DNA of 64,000 bases from Lathyrus oleraceus (GCF_024323335.1 NC_066579.1:253387575-253451574); one strand, 5' to 3'; positions 11,575 through 24,829 are shown, counted from the stretch's first letter. Numbers and translations are program-made. The notes: generated by a model from the letters alone, not told the origin.

Positions 11575-13353
11575 TGTAACACCCTTCTAAAATACCCCAA
11601 TGTTTAATAATAAAATAACAACACTTAAATCATACATATCAGAGTAATCATACATCTCAAGGGTGTCACATAACCACTTCTTCACAAAAGTCAACGTAAA
11701 ATCAGTCATGCTCAATTTTATTCAACATAAATCTTCTTTAACAATATGCAGCGGATAAAATATTTCAACATCTGTAATTCATCAAAATTAACATTTATTC
11801 AACAATTCAAACATCCCGTCCCGATGTTACATCTATCAGAGCATGACCCTCTAACCACACTAGACTTCAAGCACTAGCTTCTATTCGACTCACTGCTCGT
11901 TACCTGAAAAATATAGCTGTAAGGGTGAGTTCCTCAATCGATATAACAAATATTATAATTTATCATGTTATGTTAAGTAATTCTACACGTTAATCACCCT
12001 AATTATATCATGCATTAGGCAACGGCACAGTCAACTCAATTATCATATTCAAACACAACGTAAAGGCAACTCAATAACAACATAAAATGCAACTCAATGA
12101 GACTCGACTCTTCATGCATGTGGTACCATTTGGAGTAAAACTCCCAACTTAAAATCATTGCCAGTTTAGTGGGCATCAAGGCATAAGCCTTCAACTTTCA
12201 ACTTAAAATTTTGCCAATCCAGGCCAACGTGGTGTGAGCAAAAGCCCCATATTTTTGCCAATCCAGGCCAACGTGGTGTGAGCAAAAGCCCCGACTTAAT
12301 GCATATGAATGTATATGTCATGTACGACTTGCAACTTTAACAACATAATAGCAACAGCAACACAACAGCTTTTTCAACAACAACAACTTAAAATCAACGT
12401 TGGCTCATCAGCCTACTACTCAGAGTTTTCAATAAAACAACTTATCACATATTTGCATCAACATTTCACAACATAAAACCCAACAAAATTATTCCTCACG
12501 ATTAACTACAATGGTTCAATCACCAATCACATTTACAACATAGAAAGATTAACTATTTTCCACTCTGCAAAGACTCTGCTCAACTGGAGGGAGTCGGCGC
12601 AAAAGCCTTATGCGTCGACGCATACAGTCGACGCTTAGCTCACTGGTCGGCGCAAAACTACCATGCGTCGACGCATGCAGTCAGCGCATGCCTCACGGGT
12701 CAGCGCACGCCGACCCTATGGTCGACCGCTCGCGCGCAGACTCAGATTTTTCTGAGTTTTCCAGGGTTCCGTTAGCTTACGTTTCACAGGTTTTCCGGCC
12801 GTTTCCTCAACTACAACCATCTCTAAACAGAACCATTCGTCCGGTAAATTGGTAGCGCCGGTTCAAGTTTTTAATTGGGATTCGTACCCTGGTCTAACAT
12901 TTTCGACTCACACAACTATCAATTCAATTTACAGTTTTTAACACGGTTTATTCAACGTCAATTTCAGCATATACAGTTCCAATTAGGGTTAAGATCAACG
13001 GCTTCTCACTACCCATGACATGTTATTCTATAATACCCATTAAACGACGATAAACCCCCCTTACCTGAGATAATCCGGCAATTCTCGAAGCTTTAGCTTT
13101 TCCGTTCTTCAACCGTTGCTCTACAGCTCTTTGCCCTTTTTCTCTTCTCTGCAGCTTCTCTGAGTTTCACGTGAAATTTCTTTGTTAAGAATGAAACCCT
13201 TTTCTTTATTCCCACTTATATATATATTCCAATTATTATTATTCCCAAAATAATAATAATAATAAAATCCAAAATTCCAATTATTTAATTAAATTAATCA
13301 TTTAATTATTAATTTAAATTAAATAAGTGTCTTATTTCTCTTGGGGTGTTACA
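11575..13353 (-). repeat. Chromovirus 5' LTR (1779 bp)
   Basis: It has the same boundaries as the 3' LTR (TGTAAC...TTACA) and carries one 54-bp unit instead of two. Both inspected CpG differences keep the CG in this copy in one case (12661-12679 palindrome) and lose it in the other (TG at about 11747 against CG in the 3' LTR). Confidence 0.95.
13217..13228 (-). promoter_or_regulatory. Candidate TATA box of the chromovirus 5' LTR
   Basis: A 'ttatatatatat' run lies ~130 bp into the LTR on the minus strand, preceded by an AT-rich U3. A low-complexity AT run is weak evidence, so this is only a candidate. Confidence 0.3.
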
Positions 13354-13358
13354 ATGCT
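13354..13358. repeat. Target-site duplication ATGCT, right copy
   Basis: It is identical to 5220-5224 and both copies directly abut LTR ends. Confidence 0.95.
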
Positions 13359-15060
13359 CACAATCACTTACCAAACACCATATTCATAGAAGAGTTCCTA
13401 TGGGCGGGCAACGAATTTGCTTTCACATTCGGTGCACAGTCTTTGAAAGACACCATCCCACTCTTCATCAGCTTTTGAACCTCATACTTGAGCGGATAAC
13501 AATTCTCGATATCATGTCCGGGTGCTCCTTGGTGAAAAGCACAACGAAGTTCAGGTTTATACCACTAAGGAAGTGGCTCTTGAATCTGTGGCGGGTTTCT
13601 TGGTTGGATCAGGTTCTTAAGAACCCAGGATGGATACAATTTTGCATAAGACATAGGAATCGGGTCAAAAGAGACCTTCTTCCTCTCAAATTTTTGTTGA
13701 TGATGATTGTTGTTGGTATTTTTATTGTAGGTGTTCGTTCGTTGTTGCGGTTGTTGTTGTTGACGTTGTTGTTGTTGACGTTGTTGTTGTTGAATTGGTG
13801 TTGATTGTTGATTAGAAAATACTGGGATAACGGAAGATACTTGATGATGATGATGTTGATGGGATATTGGATTCCTTCTGATTTGAAGCCTCCTCTGCCT
13901 CCCATTTCTTATTGCATTCGCTTCATTGTCCTTCTTCTTGCTAAAACTAATGCCATACCTCTTGCTCGTTGACGCCTCATCCTTTGACAAACGTCCCTCT
14001 CAGACTCCTTCCTGAAGCCTCATCCCCATGTTTACCATTTCGGTAAAGTCATTGGGGGCACTAGCAATCATTCGTTCATAATAAAATGAACTCAGGGTCT
14101 TTAGAAAGATCTTTGTCATCTCTTTTTCCTCCAAAGGAGTAGTGATCTGAGCAGCCAATTCCCTCCATCTCTACGCGTACTCCTTAAATGTCTTCTTATC
14201 TTTCTGAGACATATAACTCAGTTGGTCTCTATCAGGCGCCATGTCCATGTTGTACTTATATTGCTTGACAAAAGCTTCTCCTAGGTTATTGAAAGTGTGA
14301 ATGCTTGTAGTATCCAATCCCATATACCATCTGAGCGCAGCATCGGTCAGACTGTCTTGGAAATAATGAATCAACAGTTGATCATTATCGGTCTGAGTGG
14401 ACATCTTGCGAGCATACATCACCAGATGATTGAGCGGACAAGTATTCCCTTTATATTTTTCAAAGTCAGGCACTTTGAACTTCACCGGGATCTTGACGTT
14501 GGGCACTAAACACAACTCAGCAGCACTCTTTCCAAACAAATCCTTACCCCTCAATGTCTTCAATTCCTTGCGCAGCTCAAGAAACTGATCCTTCATTTCA
14601 TCCATTTTCTCATAGACATCCGAACCCTCAGACGGCTCAGAGTGATAAATGGTATCCTCTACACGAGGTAAGGTGTGCACAACGGGAGGTGGCACAGACA
14701 TAACCAGGCTAGATTCCGGCATGGAAGCAAAAGTGGGCGCAAAGCCTTCAGGCACAAAGTTGGACGACATTCCCCACGGGAATCTCGTAGGCATAGTAGG
14801 CGCAAAATGGGTAGTAGCAGCAGGCGTGGTAGAAGTAGCCACCTCTAAAATAACCGTCCTCGCAGGAAGAGTTACAGGTGTTGGAAAAATTGACTCTGAG
14901 CAGCAAGAACTGACTCCATCATGGCAGTCAGGAGGGCGATCTCGTCCTTCAGCTCTCTGTTCTCTTTCTCTAGATGCTCCATAATCTTGAGATGATTGGC
15001 GCGGGTGTTGTACCGATGAGTCAACTTGGCTAAAGCATAGAAGAAACACCAATGAGACAT
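13359..15060 (-). pseudogene. Ogre element A gag, interrupted and frameshifted
   Basis: Gag forms the particle that packages element RNA. The probable start region reads '[13 protein letters not shown]', then a coiled-coil-like '[17 protein letters not shown]'. A one-base slip in the A/T run at 14884-14888 moves the frame to '[18 protein letters not shown]' and the gag core '[21 protein letters not shown]' and '[17 protein letters not shown]'. In-frame stops follow at about 14172 (TAG), 13998 (TGA) and 13565 (TAG). After a Q/H/N-rich linker comes 'GAPGHDIENC', and then the chromovirus insertion. The ORF resumes at 5219. The apparent start in the TA repeat (poly Ile-Tyr) is an artefact. Confidence 0.88.
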
Positions 15061-15140
15061 CTGGCGAAAGAGAAACCTGCGTATGCAAATGATGCATGAA
15101 ATGTAATGCTTGTTTATTTTTTTTCACATTTGCAAATATA

Positions 15141-15267
<127 letters not shown>

Positions 15268-15395
15268 ACAATTGCAATAATTTTTATATGACCAAAAATC
15301 TCTTTTCATTTATATAATTGGAAGGAGTACACTGAGTACAATTTCAGAAACCAAATAACAAATAAAAAATACAAGAGAAAAGGATACTAGTCATT

Positions 15396-16820
15396 CTACG
15401 GATCCCTAACAACGTCAGAAGATCTGGCTGAAGGCACGTACTTCCTTAGAATGCGACGGATCTCGGTCTTAAAAGAAGCCTTCATCTGAGTCTTCTCGAG
15501 GACAAGATGGTCAACAATCTTCTTCCAAGCAACGGAAGGCTGAGGCATGCTAGAAGATGAAACCTCTGGCTCTCTCTGTCTCTTCGTTACTCGATCTTCA
15601 AGTAGCTCAATAAGTGCATCTTTGTCATTAGACTCCAACTACAACTCTTCGTGCTTCTTGCTCAAAGCACGAAAACGCTCTTCCCACATGTCCTTCTCTT
15701 GCTTCATCTTGACGAGTGTGTCTTCCAACTCCTATACATCTTGGTTAGGGAGAGTTAATGGCTCAACCACAACCGTAGACATAGGTCTTTCACAAGGATA
15801 AGCTTCCAAAGCTACACAATTGCACGGACCAAGCTCGGATCTTCCTTTCCTATGCATATTATGCCAAGCATGCATAATCTTCTGCTTCAAATGTTGGGGA
15901 TCTTTTCCCTCTTGATAGAAAAGACCTTCTAACAAAGTGTTATTAAGTTTGTATCTCAAGGGGAACCCAAGTTGACGACGAGCCAAAGCAGGGTTGTAGT
16001 TAATTCCTCCTTGTGTACCATTGAGAGGCACATTAGAGAATTCACCACAACTATCAATAATCTCCAAACTACTCAAAGAAGGATCATACCAAACTATATC
16101 ATCATTAGTGAGAGACATAAGTCTCTGAGACCACCTTAGACATTGTTTGTTCTCCACAAAAGCAGGTGTCTGAGGCAAGTGCGAAATAAACCACTTGTAC
16201 ATAAGAGGAATGCAACAGACAACAGTTCCACCACCCTTAGAATTCCTTAGATGCAAAGAGAAATACATATCACCCAACAAAGTAGGCACAGGATTCCCAA
16301 TCAAGAAAAGTCTAATGGCGTTAACATCAACAAAACTGTCAATGTTAGGGAACAAAGCTAATCCATAGATGAGCAACATAAAGATAGCTTTAAAAGCGTC
16401 CACACTACCGGCTTGAGCAAAAGCAGTAGCTTCCTTGATGAGGAAATCATATGACAACCCAAATAGCCCTCCTTTCTTCACCCAATGAGCTTCAGCAATA
16501 AGATGAGATCTTGGAATCTCCTCCAATCCACTAAAAGGTACTCTACTAGAAACTGGTATCCCCAAGAGATGAGAATACTCCTCCAATGTAGGCATAAGCT
16601 GAAAATTTGGGAAAGTGAAACAATGGTAGAGAGGATCATAGAACTACACCAATACACTCAAGAGTCCTTCAACCACATTAGCAGACAAGATTGACAAAAG
16701 CTTCCCATGGCGTTGTTTGAAGTCCAAGGGATCTAATAAAAAAGATGCTAGCTTCCTAAACTCTTTCAAGTAGGGACATCTGAAACTGTACTTCTTAGTG
16801 TTCATTCGTCCACAATCCAT
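15396..16820 (-). pseudogene. Ogre ORF1 (extra ORF upstream of gag), three in-frame stops
   Basis: A single frame of 475 codons starts at the ATG at 16820 and ends at 15396. It is broken only by TAG codons at 16644-16646, 15732-15734 and 15639-15641. Recognisable conserved parts are 'LPTLEEYSHLLGIPVS'-like sequence, 'GLALFPNIDSFVDVNAI', 'RCLRWSQRL'-like sequence and 'NYNPALARRQLGFPL'. The C-terminus is charged and helical ('ELEDTLVKMKQEKDMWEERF'). Ogre elements are known for an ORF of unknown function here; similar proteins are often annotated as a plant domain of unknown function. I cannot assign a reaction. Without the stops it would be about 474 residues. Confidence 0.85.
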
Positions 16821-17663
16821 GGTCTGAAAATATTTGCAAATAATACCTCATTTCCTTGAAATTTTCATGTGATGAATGTTATGATGTGCATGAATGCATG
16901 AATGCAATAATTACAAATAAGGGATCACACACAAGGCAAACAAAGTTCAAGGGATGAATCAAGTTATTATCAAGATCAATCATCCATTTTGGTGGATTAC
17001 GGTTTACACCTTATCAACACCGAAGTTCCACTGATATTGACAAGACTTGATTGGATCAACCAAGAATCACGGGTTTGTTGCAAGTCACGAGCATGGAGTC
17101 TGGGTAAGAACAATCCTAAAGGAGTGAACTAAGGATAAAGACCGCTAGATCATGTTCTAAAAAGTTCCTAGAGTCTTAATTCCATCTATCAGATATTACA
17201 GGTTAAGATGACTGACTCATCGACCCATAATATTCTCAAGATAAACTCGTATGAGTGTAGTATCGTGTAACAACTATTATCAAGTCTACACTTGAATAGT
17301 TTCCGCACTATGTCCTAAATAGGCCAAGAGGGGGTAAATGTTCTACGATCCTCAGCTTCTCGGACCCGAATTAGAGATAGTAATGCCTAACCACAAATAC
17401 TTGTGTGACATTCCCAAATCTAAAAGACTCTCCACTGAGCATATGGATCCCAAACTAACTTGTTAAGGACTACTCCACACAAGTCGAACATGACTATACC
17501 ATCCTCCTATCTTAATTGCACTCAAATTCGGGTTAGAACATATCTCACCATTCAGAGATCACCAAGCACAACAAGCAGATTATATTACACATACATATAT
17601 ACAAACATCACATATATACAAATATATACACACAAAAAGTAGGCTAAACCCACTGGAGACTAC
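16821..17663 (-). other. 5' untranslated leader of element A
   Basis: It lies between the PBS and the ORF1 start. It is AT-rich, with no ORF of note. It contains 'acatatatac' repeats near 17585-17635, just inside the PBS. Confidence 0.6.
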
Positions 17664-17681
17664 TCCCCAGCAGAGTCGCCA
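17664..17681 (-). promoter_or_regulatory. Ogre-type primer-binding site TGGCGACTCTGCTGGGGA
   Basis: The 18-base motif lies nine bases after the LTR end on the minus strand. Ogre elements are described as tRNA-Arg primed with this site. It supports the lineage and the minus orientation of element A. Confidence 0.9.
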
Positions 17682-18011
17682 CTTAATTTCTGTAGCGGTA
17701 AATTCATGATCATGAAGCTACGGATAAGCTGGAGATCAAATAACAAGAGTCACCACCGCGCTTTTATTGTTTCCAAGGGAAAAAGGGAAAAAGTACGAAC
17801 AAAACCCAAAAGTAAGAAGCTTTCAAATCAAAACTAATAAAATGTCAAAGATTACAGGTAAGGGGATTGGTTACACATAGGGAAGGTGTTAGCACCCAAA
17901 GTGTCCTAGGGAGCCTTTTTTGTGTGCATATGTATTTGGTACAAAACTGATGTTTACAAATAAATAGAATGGGGGGATGAGAAAGAATTTATTAATTTTT
18001 TTTTTGTTTGG

Positions 18012-18040
18012 CAAGACCTTCGGTCTTGTGCCTACGTACC
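18012..18040. repeat. Conserved LTR hairpin CAAGACC-TTC-GGTCTTG plus GGTACGTAGG motif
   Basis: The 7-bp perfect stem with a 3-base loop is at 18012-18028, followed by 'tgcctacgtacc'. The same arrangement occurs in element C at 32361-32390. Confidence 0.8.
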
Positions 18041-20830
18041 AACATAAAAACGAGGGATCAAAACCTCATAGTTCGTGATACAAATTTCAAAGTGGATGTA
18101 TTTCTTTTAACAAAAATTAAGTTTGAAAGGCACAAAGGCCCAAGAAAAAGTTTGAATGAGTTAGTTCTTTCTGCATTTTTTGAAACTTTAAGTCAAGTAT
18201 AGTTAAGTTTATTTACAAATCTGATTTAAGAAAAGAAGTTTGAAATTGCGATGGAATAAGGCCAAAGTTTCTATCTTTTTACAAAGTGGTGAAAGTTTAG
18301 AACAAAATAAGTTCAATCAAAGAAGATTTTGAAAAGGGAGGGAGAGATTTTGAAATTAAAGAAATGGGGAGAAGATGAAGGGACTAATCCTATGCACAAA
18401 ATTAAAAGTTAAAAGTTGAAAAGATCTGACCAAATAGGTAGCGATCCAATAGACAAGAATGTCAATAGAAACCTAGAATTCCCTTGGACATTTAGAATCA
18501 AGCAACACACAAATGCACAATTATATTATCTTGAAGAGCAAGACATCAAATAAAGATAGCCACATCCAAGCCTTAGCCATTCCATGATCTTCTTCAAACT
18601 TAGCCCATGTAGCAGATGAATTCCATAGGTCACAGGTTTAAAATGACAGCTACACAATGATCATGTTGCAGATGAACTCAGAGGGATCTTTAATGATGTA
18701 TCAGATGAAGTTTCAAATTGCAAGCACTTGATTTCTCAATAAGTTGGCATTGGCCAAGTCCTTTAGCATATGAATGATGTCTAACTTCTAAGTCCATTTG
18801 TCCAAGATCAAGCCAACAGTCCACACAAAAGTTTTTTAGGGTTTTTATTGTTATTATGTATATTAATGGTCAAAGACCACACAAACAAGCAAAGTATACA
18901 CAAACAAGATATATCACAAAATATGGTCCAAGTGAACAAAGTGAAAATTGTATTAACATAAACAATTAGAATGATATGAACAATGGCAAATGTATAAAAG
19001 CTAGAATTAAATGACATTAAAGTAAATGGCTTGAAATTAAAAGTTAGTTGTTAATAGGTTAGAAGTTAGTATTGTTTTGTTTTTGCTTTTCATTTTTAGA
19101 CATTCTTTGGAGAACACTCAACCCACTTATCACAAGCATGGATCCTTGAGCCAAGACATCTTCCAAAGGAAGGAAAAAAGGCCAAGTTTCCACACAATAC
19201 CATGAAAAAGGGGAGACTTACAATCTCACTAACTAGAATGCTATGACTTTTATGTCACAAATTTAGCGCTATGTTAAGCAATCGTAATTGGACTTATGTA
19301 GAAGTCACAACTATTTGAGGTTTGGCAATAGAATTTTAGTGTTAATGCATGTTAGAGACATATTATTATGGACTATGCTCATGAAATATACCACACACAA
19401 AAAGAATATGCAAAAGGTGTGTCCTAATCTCCTCCATACTCATGTTAATTTTTCAATCAACTAGCTTTAGGACTTTGAGATATCATAGGCCAAATGAGAT
19501 GAATGCATAAAGAAGGGAAATGAGATAAAGAGGGAGGGGAATAGATGAAAACTCAAATTGATCAAAGGAGGACTTTTACCAAATTAATATCATCCATTCA
19601 TTTTGGGAGATGGAATGTACATTCCATCAATCCCCTAAATCCAATGATATTAACTTGACAAAGTCAAATCAACCTTGACCAAGGCCCAACAACAAGAGTC
19701 AAACTCAAACAAGTCATCACAATTGGTCAACAAAATTAATTAGCATTTATTCAAATTAAAAATACTAAAATAGTACATTTAAATTAAATATGGTTTGTCA
19801 AATTCCTAAAACCTCATCAAAACACCAAATAAATGGCCATGAGATTTATCATAGGTCAAACAAGGTCAAAGGACCTTGGAGAAAAAATTTCAGAATTTTT
19901 AAAGACTTAAAAGTATTTTTAAACAGTTAAAAACAAATGTAAAATCAATTAAATCATGAAAAATATTAATAATGACCCAAAAAATAATTTTTAATTCAGA
20001 ATATGAAAGAGGAAATTATTTGAAATTTTTTGGTGAAACTCTCATATTTTTTAAATTAATATGAATTAATGAAAATAAAGCAATTAAAATGAAATTCAAA
20101 TAATCAGAAAAAACGTGGACCAATTGATCTCCCTCACTAATTGAGGTGGCATATCAAGTGGCCACCAACGCACGTTCCATGGTGGACTTGAGTCAACGGG
20201 GCATATGCTTGGTATTTAAAAGCAACGCACGAGATTAAAACAATTTGAAAAGGATCAATGGCTTTGATCTGAAAGGCATGCCATCTTCTCCGATGACCTG
20301 GCCGGACTGGTTCACTCATCACCATCAAGAAAATGAAAAAGTAGGACATGATCTGAAAGAAAAAATGGCATAGAGCACGAATCTGACCTCAATTTTAACT
20401 AACTCCACATATATAGAAAGATATGAGGAGTTGAATTTTGAGGTGTGTCAACTGAGTTGCTTCGATTTGACCTCTAAGCAACTCAATCTTCTTGCCTACA
20501 TTGGTAGGACCTCAAACAACCAAGGATCCAAGAGAATTGAGTGGAATTAAGAGAGAATCAAAGAGATGATTTTTTTTGAAAATACCTTGAATGTAGGTTT
20601 CGATTCAACTGTTCTTGCTTTGGCTTGTGCTTGATCTTGCTCAGTATGCTTGCAGAAGTGGATTAGAATGCACAAAAGGTCTTGGATCTCTAGAGTTTTG
20701 AATCTCAAAACAATGAGAATTCAACTCAATTTCCAATGGAAATTATTAGGATTATCCTCTCAAATGGAAGGGTTAGGGGTTTAGGATCAAAGTTGGCGCG
20801 AATGTGTGTTGAATTCTGAGCATATGAAGC

Positions 20831-20840
20831 TCTATTTATA
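20831..20840 (-). promoter_or_regulatory. TATA box of the element A 5' LTR
   Basis: The minus strand reads CTATAAATAGAGC about 1516 bp from the LTR start. Elements C and D have the same motif at offsets of about 1508 and 1519. Confidence 0.65.
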
Positions 20841-22356
20841 GCTGGATCATGTGATATTTGCACCTTCCAAATGACTTTCCAAAATTGGCAATGAGTGATG
20901 CATGGGTGCATGGGCGTGTACAGGCCCATGAGATTATTCCATTTTATCCATAATTGAGTGTGATTAAGTTTGAAATCAACTTGGAATGCAAGGCAAATGT
21001 ATATGGAAGCTTGAAGTTTGATCTTTGCCAAATGATGATTTCATGTTCAATCCATGCGTAGCCCTAGCAAATCTTGTCTAAATTGGATGAAATTAGACTT
21101 TTTGGAAAGGTTAGATCGAGAGGAACAACTTTCATGTTCAACACTTCTCAATTTGAAGCTTTTATCATGATGAATTTTTAGGTGGAAGTTTGGAAATTTC
21201 AACATATCAAAAAAATTCTTTGTGTCAAGCCAAATATCTCAATATTCCACCTTGCTTAACTTTTTATGTGAGCTTCAAATGAGAAACGTGTATCCATCAA
21301 AGTTGTATCTATTTCAAATACCTTCAAAATGGTCACCAATTTCATGTCATTTGGATTTGGGATGATAGATTTATGCATTTTTGAAGTTTAGAAAAATCAC
21401 TTGTTCAATGGTATAGGTCAAAAGTGACCTATAATGTAACCTCATATAACATGCTCATAAAAGTTTAATTAGCTCTCACTCCAAACATCAAAGTTGAACT
21501 AGACGTCTTGCATTTGATTGTGAAACTTGTAAATCTTTCATCTCATAAATATTGAGCAAGTTATGGCCTTGGGAAGTTGACTTTCAAATTAGGATTTAAA
21601 CAAAATGACCTATAATGTTTCAACATAGAAAATGATTTTAGAAGCCAAACTATCTCTAGGTCTCAACATGAAAGTTGTTTGGAATGTCATTTATAGTAAT
21701 GTTTCTCTTGGAATAATTTTCATATGGTGAAAATTGTAGGAGATAGGGTCTAGGGAGACCCAGTTTTTATCAGATGAATTCATCTGGCCAACCACCATCA
21801 ACCAACTTGCTAACCTTCAATTCTCTTGACTTTCTTGGCTCATGGTAGATCATATATGCATAGGATGATGAATTTTGAAGTGTCCTTTAAGAAATTTGAT
21901 CAATTGGTGAGATAGCTTGTTGAAGAAGTTACTCAAGATACCTAGTCAAACTAGGGTTTTCAAGGCAAATCACCCTCCAAACTCTCGAAGAAAACTTGAT
22001 CAAAATAACATGTAGGACTCAATGGAAATCATATATGATGCTCATAACCATTCTTGGATCAATTCATGGTTGTGCTCTTTGTCATGAGGGTCTCAAACCC
22101 TAGATATGAACTTGGTAAATCAATGGAGATCATGCCCTACCTACAAAAGAGTTAGGCAAATGCAAAGACATGTTTTTGTATTTTGGTTAGAAAAATTATA
22201 ATATACAAGTATGATACAATCACATAGTGCTTGGTGATCTCTCCCAAAATAAACCCAATGAAGGAGGGGCAAAGAGGATGCCAAGGTATGATCCCAATGC
22301 TAATGCTTATGATGGAATAGCATGAGGGATCTTAGGGTCAAAATTAGGGTCTAACA

Positions 22357-24545
22357 CAGATCTGATGGACAAGCGCACGCGTTCCATGGTGCACTATAAT
22401 CAACGTGTTCCAAACTTGGTATTTGAAAAATGGACCAGATTAAAACGTCGGATGATAATCAAAGAGGTCAGGACATGCCAACACACCACCGGAGCTAGGG
22501 CTTCGGTCATCTTCTCCGGTGGACCTCACCGAACTGGTCCACCATAAACCAAATGGAAAATGAAAAGTGAGTACACGTTTTTGAAGGAAAAATGCTCAGG
22601 AGCACGATCTTACCTCCATTTTTTCCAATTCCAAGTATATTGCAAGATACATGGATTTGAAATTTGAGGTTCATGATCTGAGTTACTTCGATTTAACCTC
22701 AGAGCAACTCAATCTTGTTGCCTACATTGGTAGGACTTCAGCCAACCAAAAATCAATCAAAATACTTGAAAAATGAGGGAGAATCGAAGAAGAGAAGTTT
22801 CTGAAATTTCACATTTGAGTAGCTTCAATTCAGCTTGATATTGACCTGGATTTTCTTGGTTCTTCCTCCTCTTGCTTGCAGTGATCAATTGAGATGAAAA
22901 AAGCAATGAATCCTTGGAGTTTGAACTTCAAAACAGAAGGTGAAATTCAAACTCGATTTCAAAGAAATCTTCAAGGAATTCTATGGTGTGAGGTTATGAG
23001 TTCTATTGGCAAAGCATGGGCAAGGTTTGTGTTATTTCTAAGGCAACGCATTTGTATATATAGCCAATTCAATTCAGTTTTGCACCTTCTGAAAATTTGC
23101 CAAAATTAGCAAGTTGGTGCATGGATGCATGGGCAATGATTTGGGGCTAAGGAATGATGCAATCCAACTTCAATTTGTGCATAATGAGTATTGGGGTCAT
23201 TACATGGAAGCATGCAAAGAGAAATGATAATTTGAATCCAAATCTTGCCAAAATAAACCTGACAAAGTAACCATGCACAAGTCCCTCAATCATGGTCCAA
23301 ATGAGGTGATCTTGGACTTTTTGGAATGGTGAGATCAAGGGGAACAACATTCATGTTGAACACTTTTCCATTTGAAGCTTGGATCATGATAAATGTTGAG
23401 GCGGAAGTTTGGAAAATCAAACATGATTGAAATTTTTCTAAATACTAAGTCAAATGTTCACTTCTTCCACCTTGAATAACTTTTGCTATGAGCTTTAAAT
23501 AGAAAATGTTCCTTCATAAAAGTTGTATCCATTTCAAACCTATTTAATTTAGTCACACATTGGACCTCATTTGGATTTGGCATGATGGAGTTATGCATTT
23601 TAGAAGTTGAGAAAAATTGTTTGTTCAATGGTAATGGCCCAAAACGACCTATAATGTTTCCTCTTGGAACATGCCCTTGCAAGTTGAATTTGAAGTTTCT
23701 CAAAGAATCAAAGTTGAAGAGGACATATTTAAATTGATCATGAAACTAGAATGTCCTTCATCTCATAAATATTGACCAAGTTATGGTCCTTGGAAGTTGA
23801 CCTTCTAACTAGGGCACAGACAAAATGACTTATAATCTTTCACCATAAAAAATGTCTTTCCAAGCAAAACTAGATCTTGAACTCAACATGAAATTTGTTT
23901 GGAATGTCATAATAAGTAACTTGTATCTTGAAATCATTTTCATATGACAAAAATTGTAGGAGATAGGGTCTAGTGAACCCCAGTTTTGAACCAAGTTGCA
24001 AAGTTAAAGTTATTTTGATCTTTTGGACTCATGGAGGATCATATAGGCATAACATGATGTATAATGAAGTATAAATTAATATATTTGATCAAATGTTAAA
24101 GAAATTTGCTAAGGAAGTCACACAAGATACCCAGATGAATTAGGGCTTCCAAGGCAAACAAGCTTCAAACTCTTAATGATTTATTGATCAAAATGATAAA
24201 TGAAGATCATGGGGATCCATATATGATGTCTAGAACCAATTTGAATGATCTCTTGATTGATCTCCTTGCATTGAGGGTCTCAGACCCTAGTTGTGAGCCT
24301 TATGGGGCATTGGTGGATGCACACGCTACCTACAAAAGAAACAAAGCTATACATAGACATATTTTTGATATTTTGGTTAGTAAATAATGAAAAATAAAGT
24401 AGGATATAATCAAATGTTCTTGGTGATCTCTCGCAATGCAAACCCAATGAATGAGGGGTAGGGAAGAATCCAAGGTGTTATCCCAAAGCCAATGCATATG
24501 ATGAGATATCATGAGGGATCTTAGGGTCAAAATTGGGGTCTTAAA
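22357..24545 (-). repeat. Ogre-like LTR fragment B (5' part), interrupted by element A
   Basis: It starts at 24545 with TTTAAGACCCC (a mutated TGTAAGACCCC) on the minus strand. It runs collinear with the other Ogre LTRs up to a 'cagatctgatgg...cacgcgttcc' segment, which in the 3' LTR of A lies at 2756-2792. There the LTR end of A abuts it. A therefore appears to have inserted into B; the expected 5-bp duplicate would be CAGAT (22357-22361), but its partner is not in the window. A TATA-like 'tatatata' lies at 23048-23057. Confidence 0.8.
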
Positions 24546-24829
24546 CTATGCACAACTTTTTATCCCCCCATAGTCTCTATCTCCCCAGTGAGTTTTCCTA
24601 ACGGAAAGCATGGTGCTCTTGTGGACCTTTAGTCTCTTCCGAATTCTTTTACTTTGTGGAAATATATTCCTCATAAAGATTATTTTAACATTCATATCAT
24701 ATTCATCATGAGGTCTCTTAGGGACGAAAATTTGTTTCTATATGTTGTTATTTAAGTCCATTCTACTGAGTTTATACGAATATTTTAACCATTAAATCCT
24801 CAGTTAGAATGTCCTTAAATAGGGGCAGC
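24546..24829 (+). other. 3' untranslated tail of Ogre-like element C
   Basis: It shares 'catgaggtctcttaggga' and 'gaatgtccttaaata' with the internal sequence next to the element D LTR on the opposite strand (61540-61650). It ends with the PPT and LTR start, so it is the 3' end of an internal region. Everything upstream is replaced by LTR B in opposite orientation. Confidence 0.75.
24817..24829 (+). promoter_or_regulatory. Polypurine tract of element C
   Basis: 'aaataggggcagc' lies directly before the LTR start TGTAAGACCCC. The corresponding element D sequence is the degraded AAATAGTGGAATC. Confidence 0.6.

Larger units (their letters stand above)
5225..13353 (-). mobile_element. Nearly intact Ty3/gypsy chromovirus (Tekay/Del-like)
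   Basis: It is an 8.1-kb element with two LTRs, PBS, PPT and a gag-pro-RT-RNaseH-integrase-chromodomain order on the minus strand. It is flanked by a 5-bp duplication. The chromodomain-type C-terminus and the gag with three CCHC knuckles place it among chromoviruses; Tekay is my lineage guess. The LTRs are almost identical, so the insertion is young. The two lesions I see are one frameshift in the integrase region and the loss of a 54-bp unit in one LTR. Confidence 0.93.
17691..22356 (-). repeat. Ogre-like 5' LTR of element A (4666 bp, complete)
   Basis: The minus strand runs from TGTTAGACCCTAATTTTGAC (22356) to ...ATTTACCGCTACA (17691). The U5 end has 'ataaaagcgcggtggtgactc' (split here: AATAAAAGCG, then CGGTGGTGACTC). 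The U3 is over 1.5 kb and the body is non-coding. It shares most of its length with 848-4974. The pair is clearly diverged, with many substitutions and small indels, so element A is far older than the chromovirus inside it. Confidence 0.9.

Noticed and set aside
13346..13804. 152-codon Leu-rich plus-strand frame
   Set aside because: It is antisense to the Gln-rich gag linker (CAA/CAG repeats read as TTG/CTG) and crosses the chromovirus boundary.
14297..14984. Plus-strand frames of 70-111 codons
   Set aside because: They are antisense shadows of Ogre gag.
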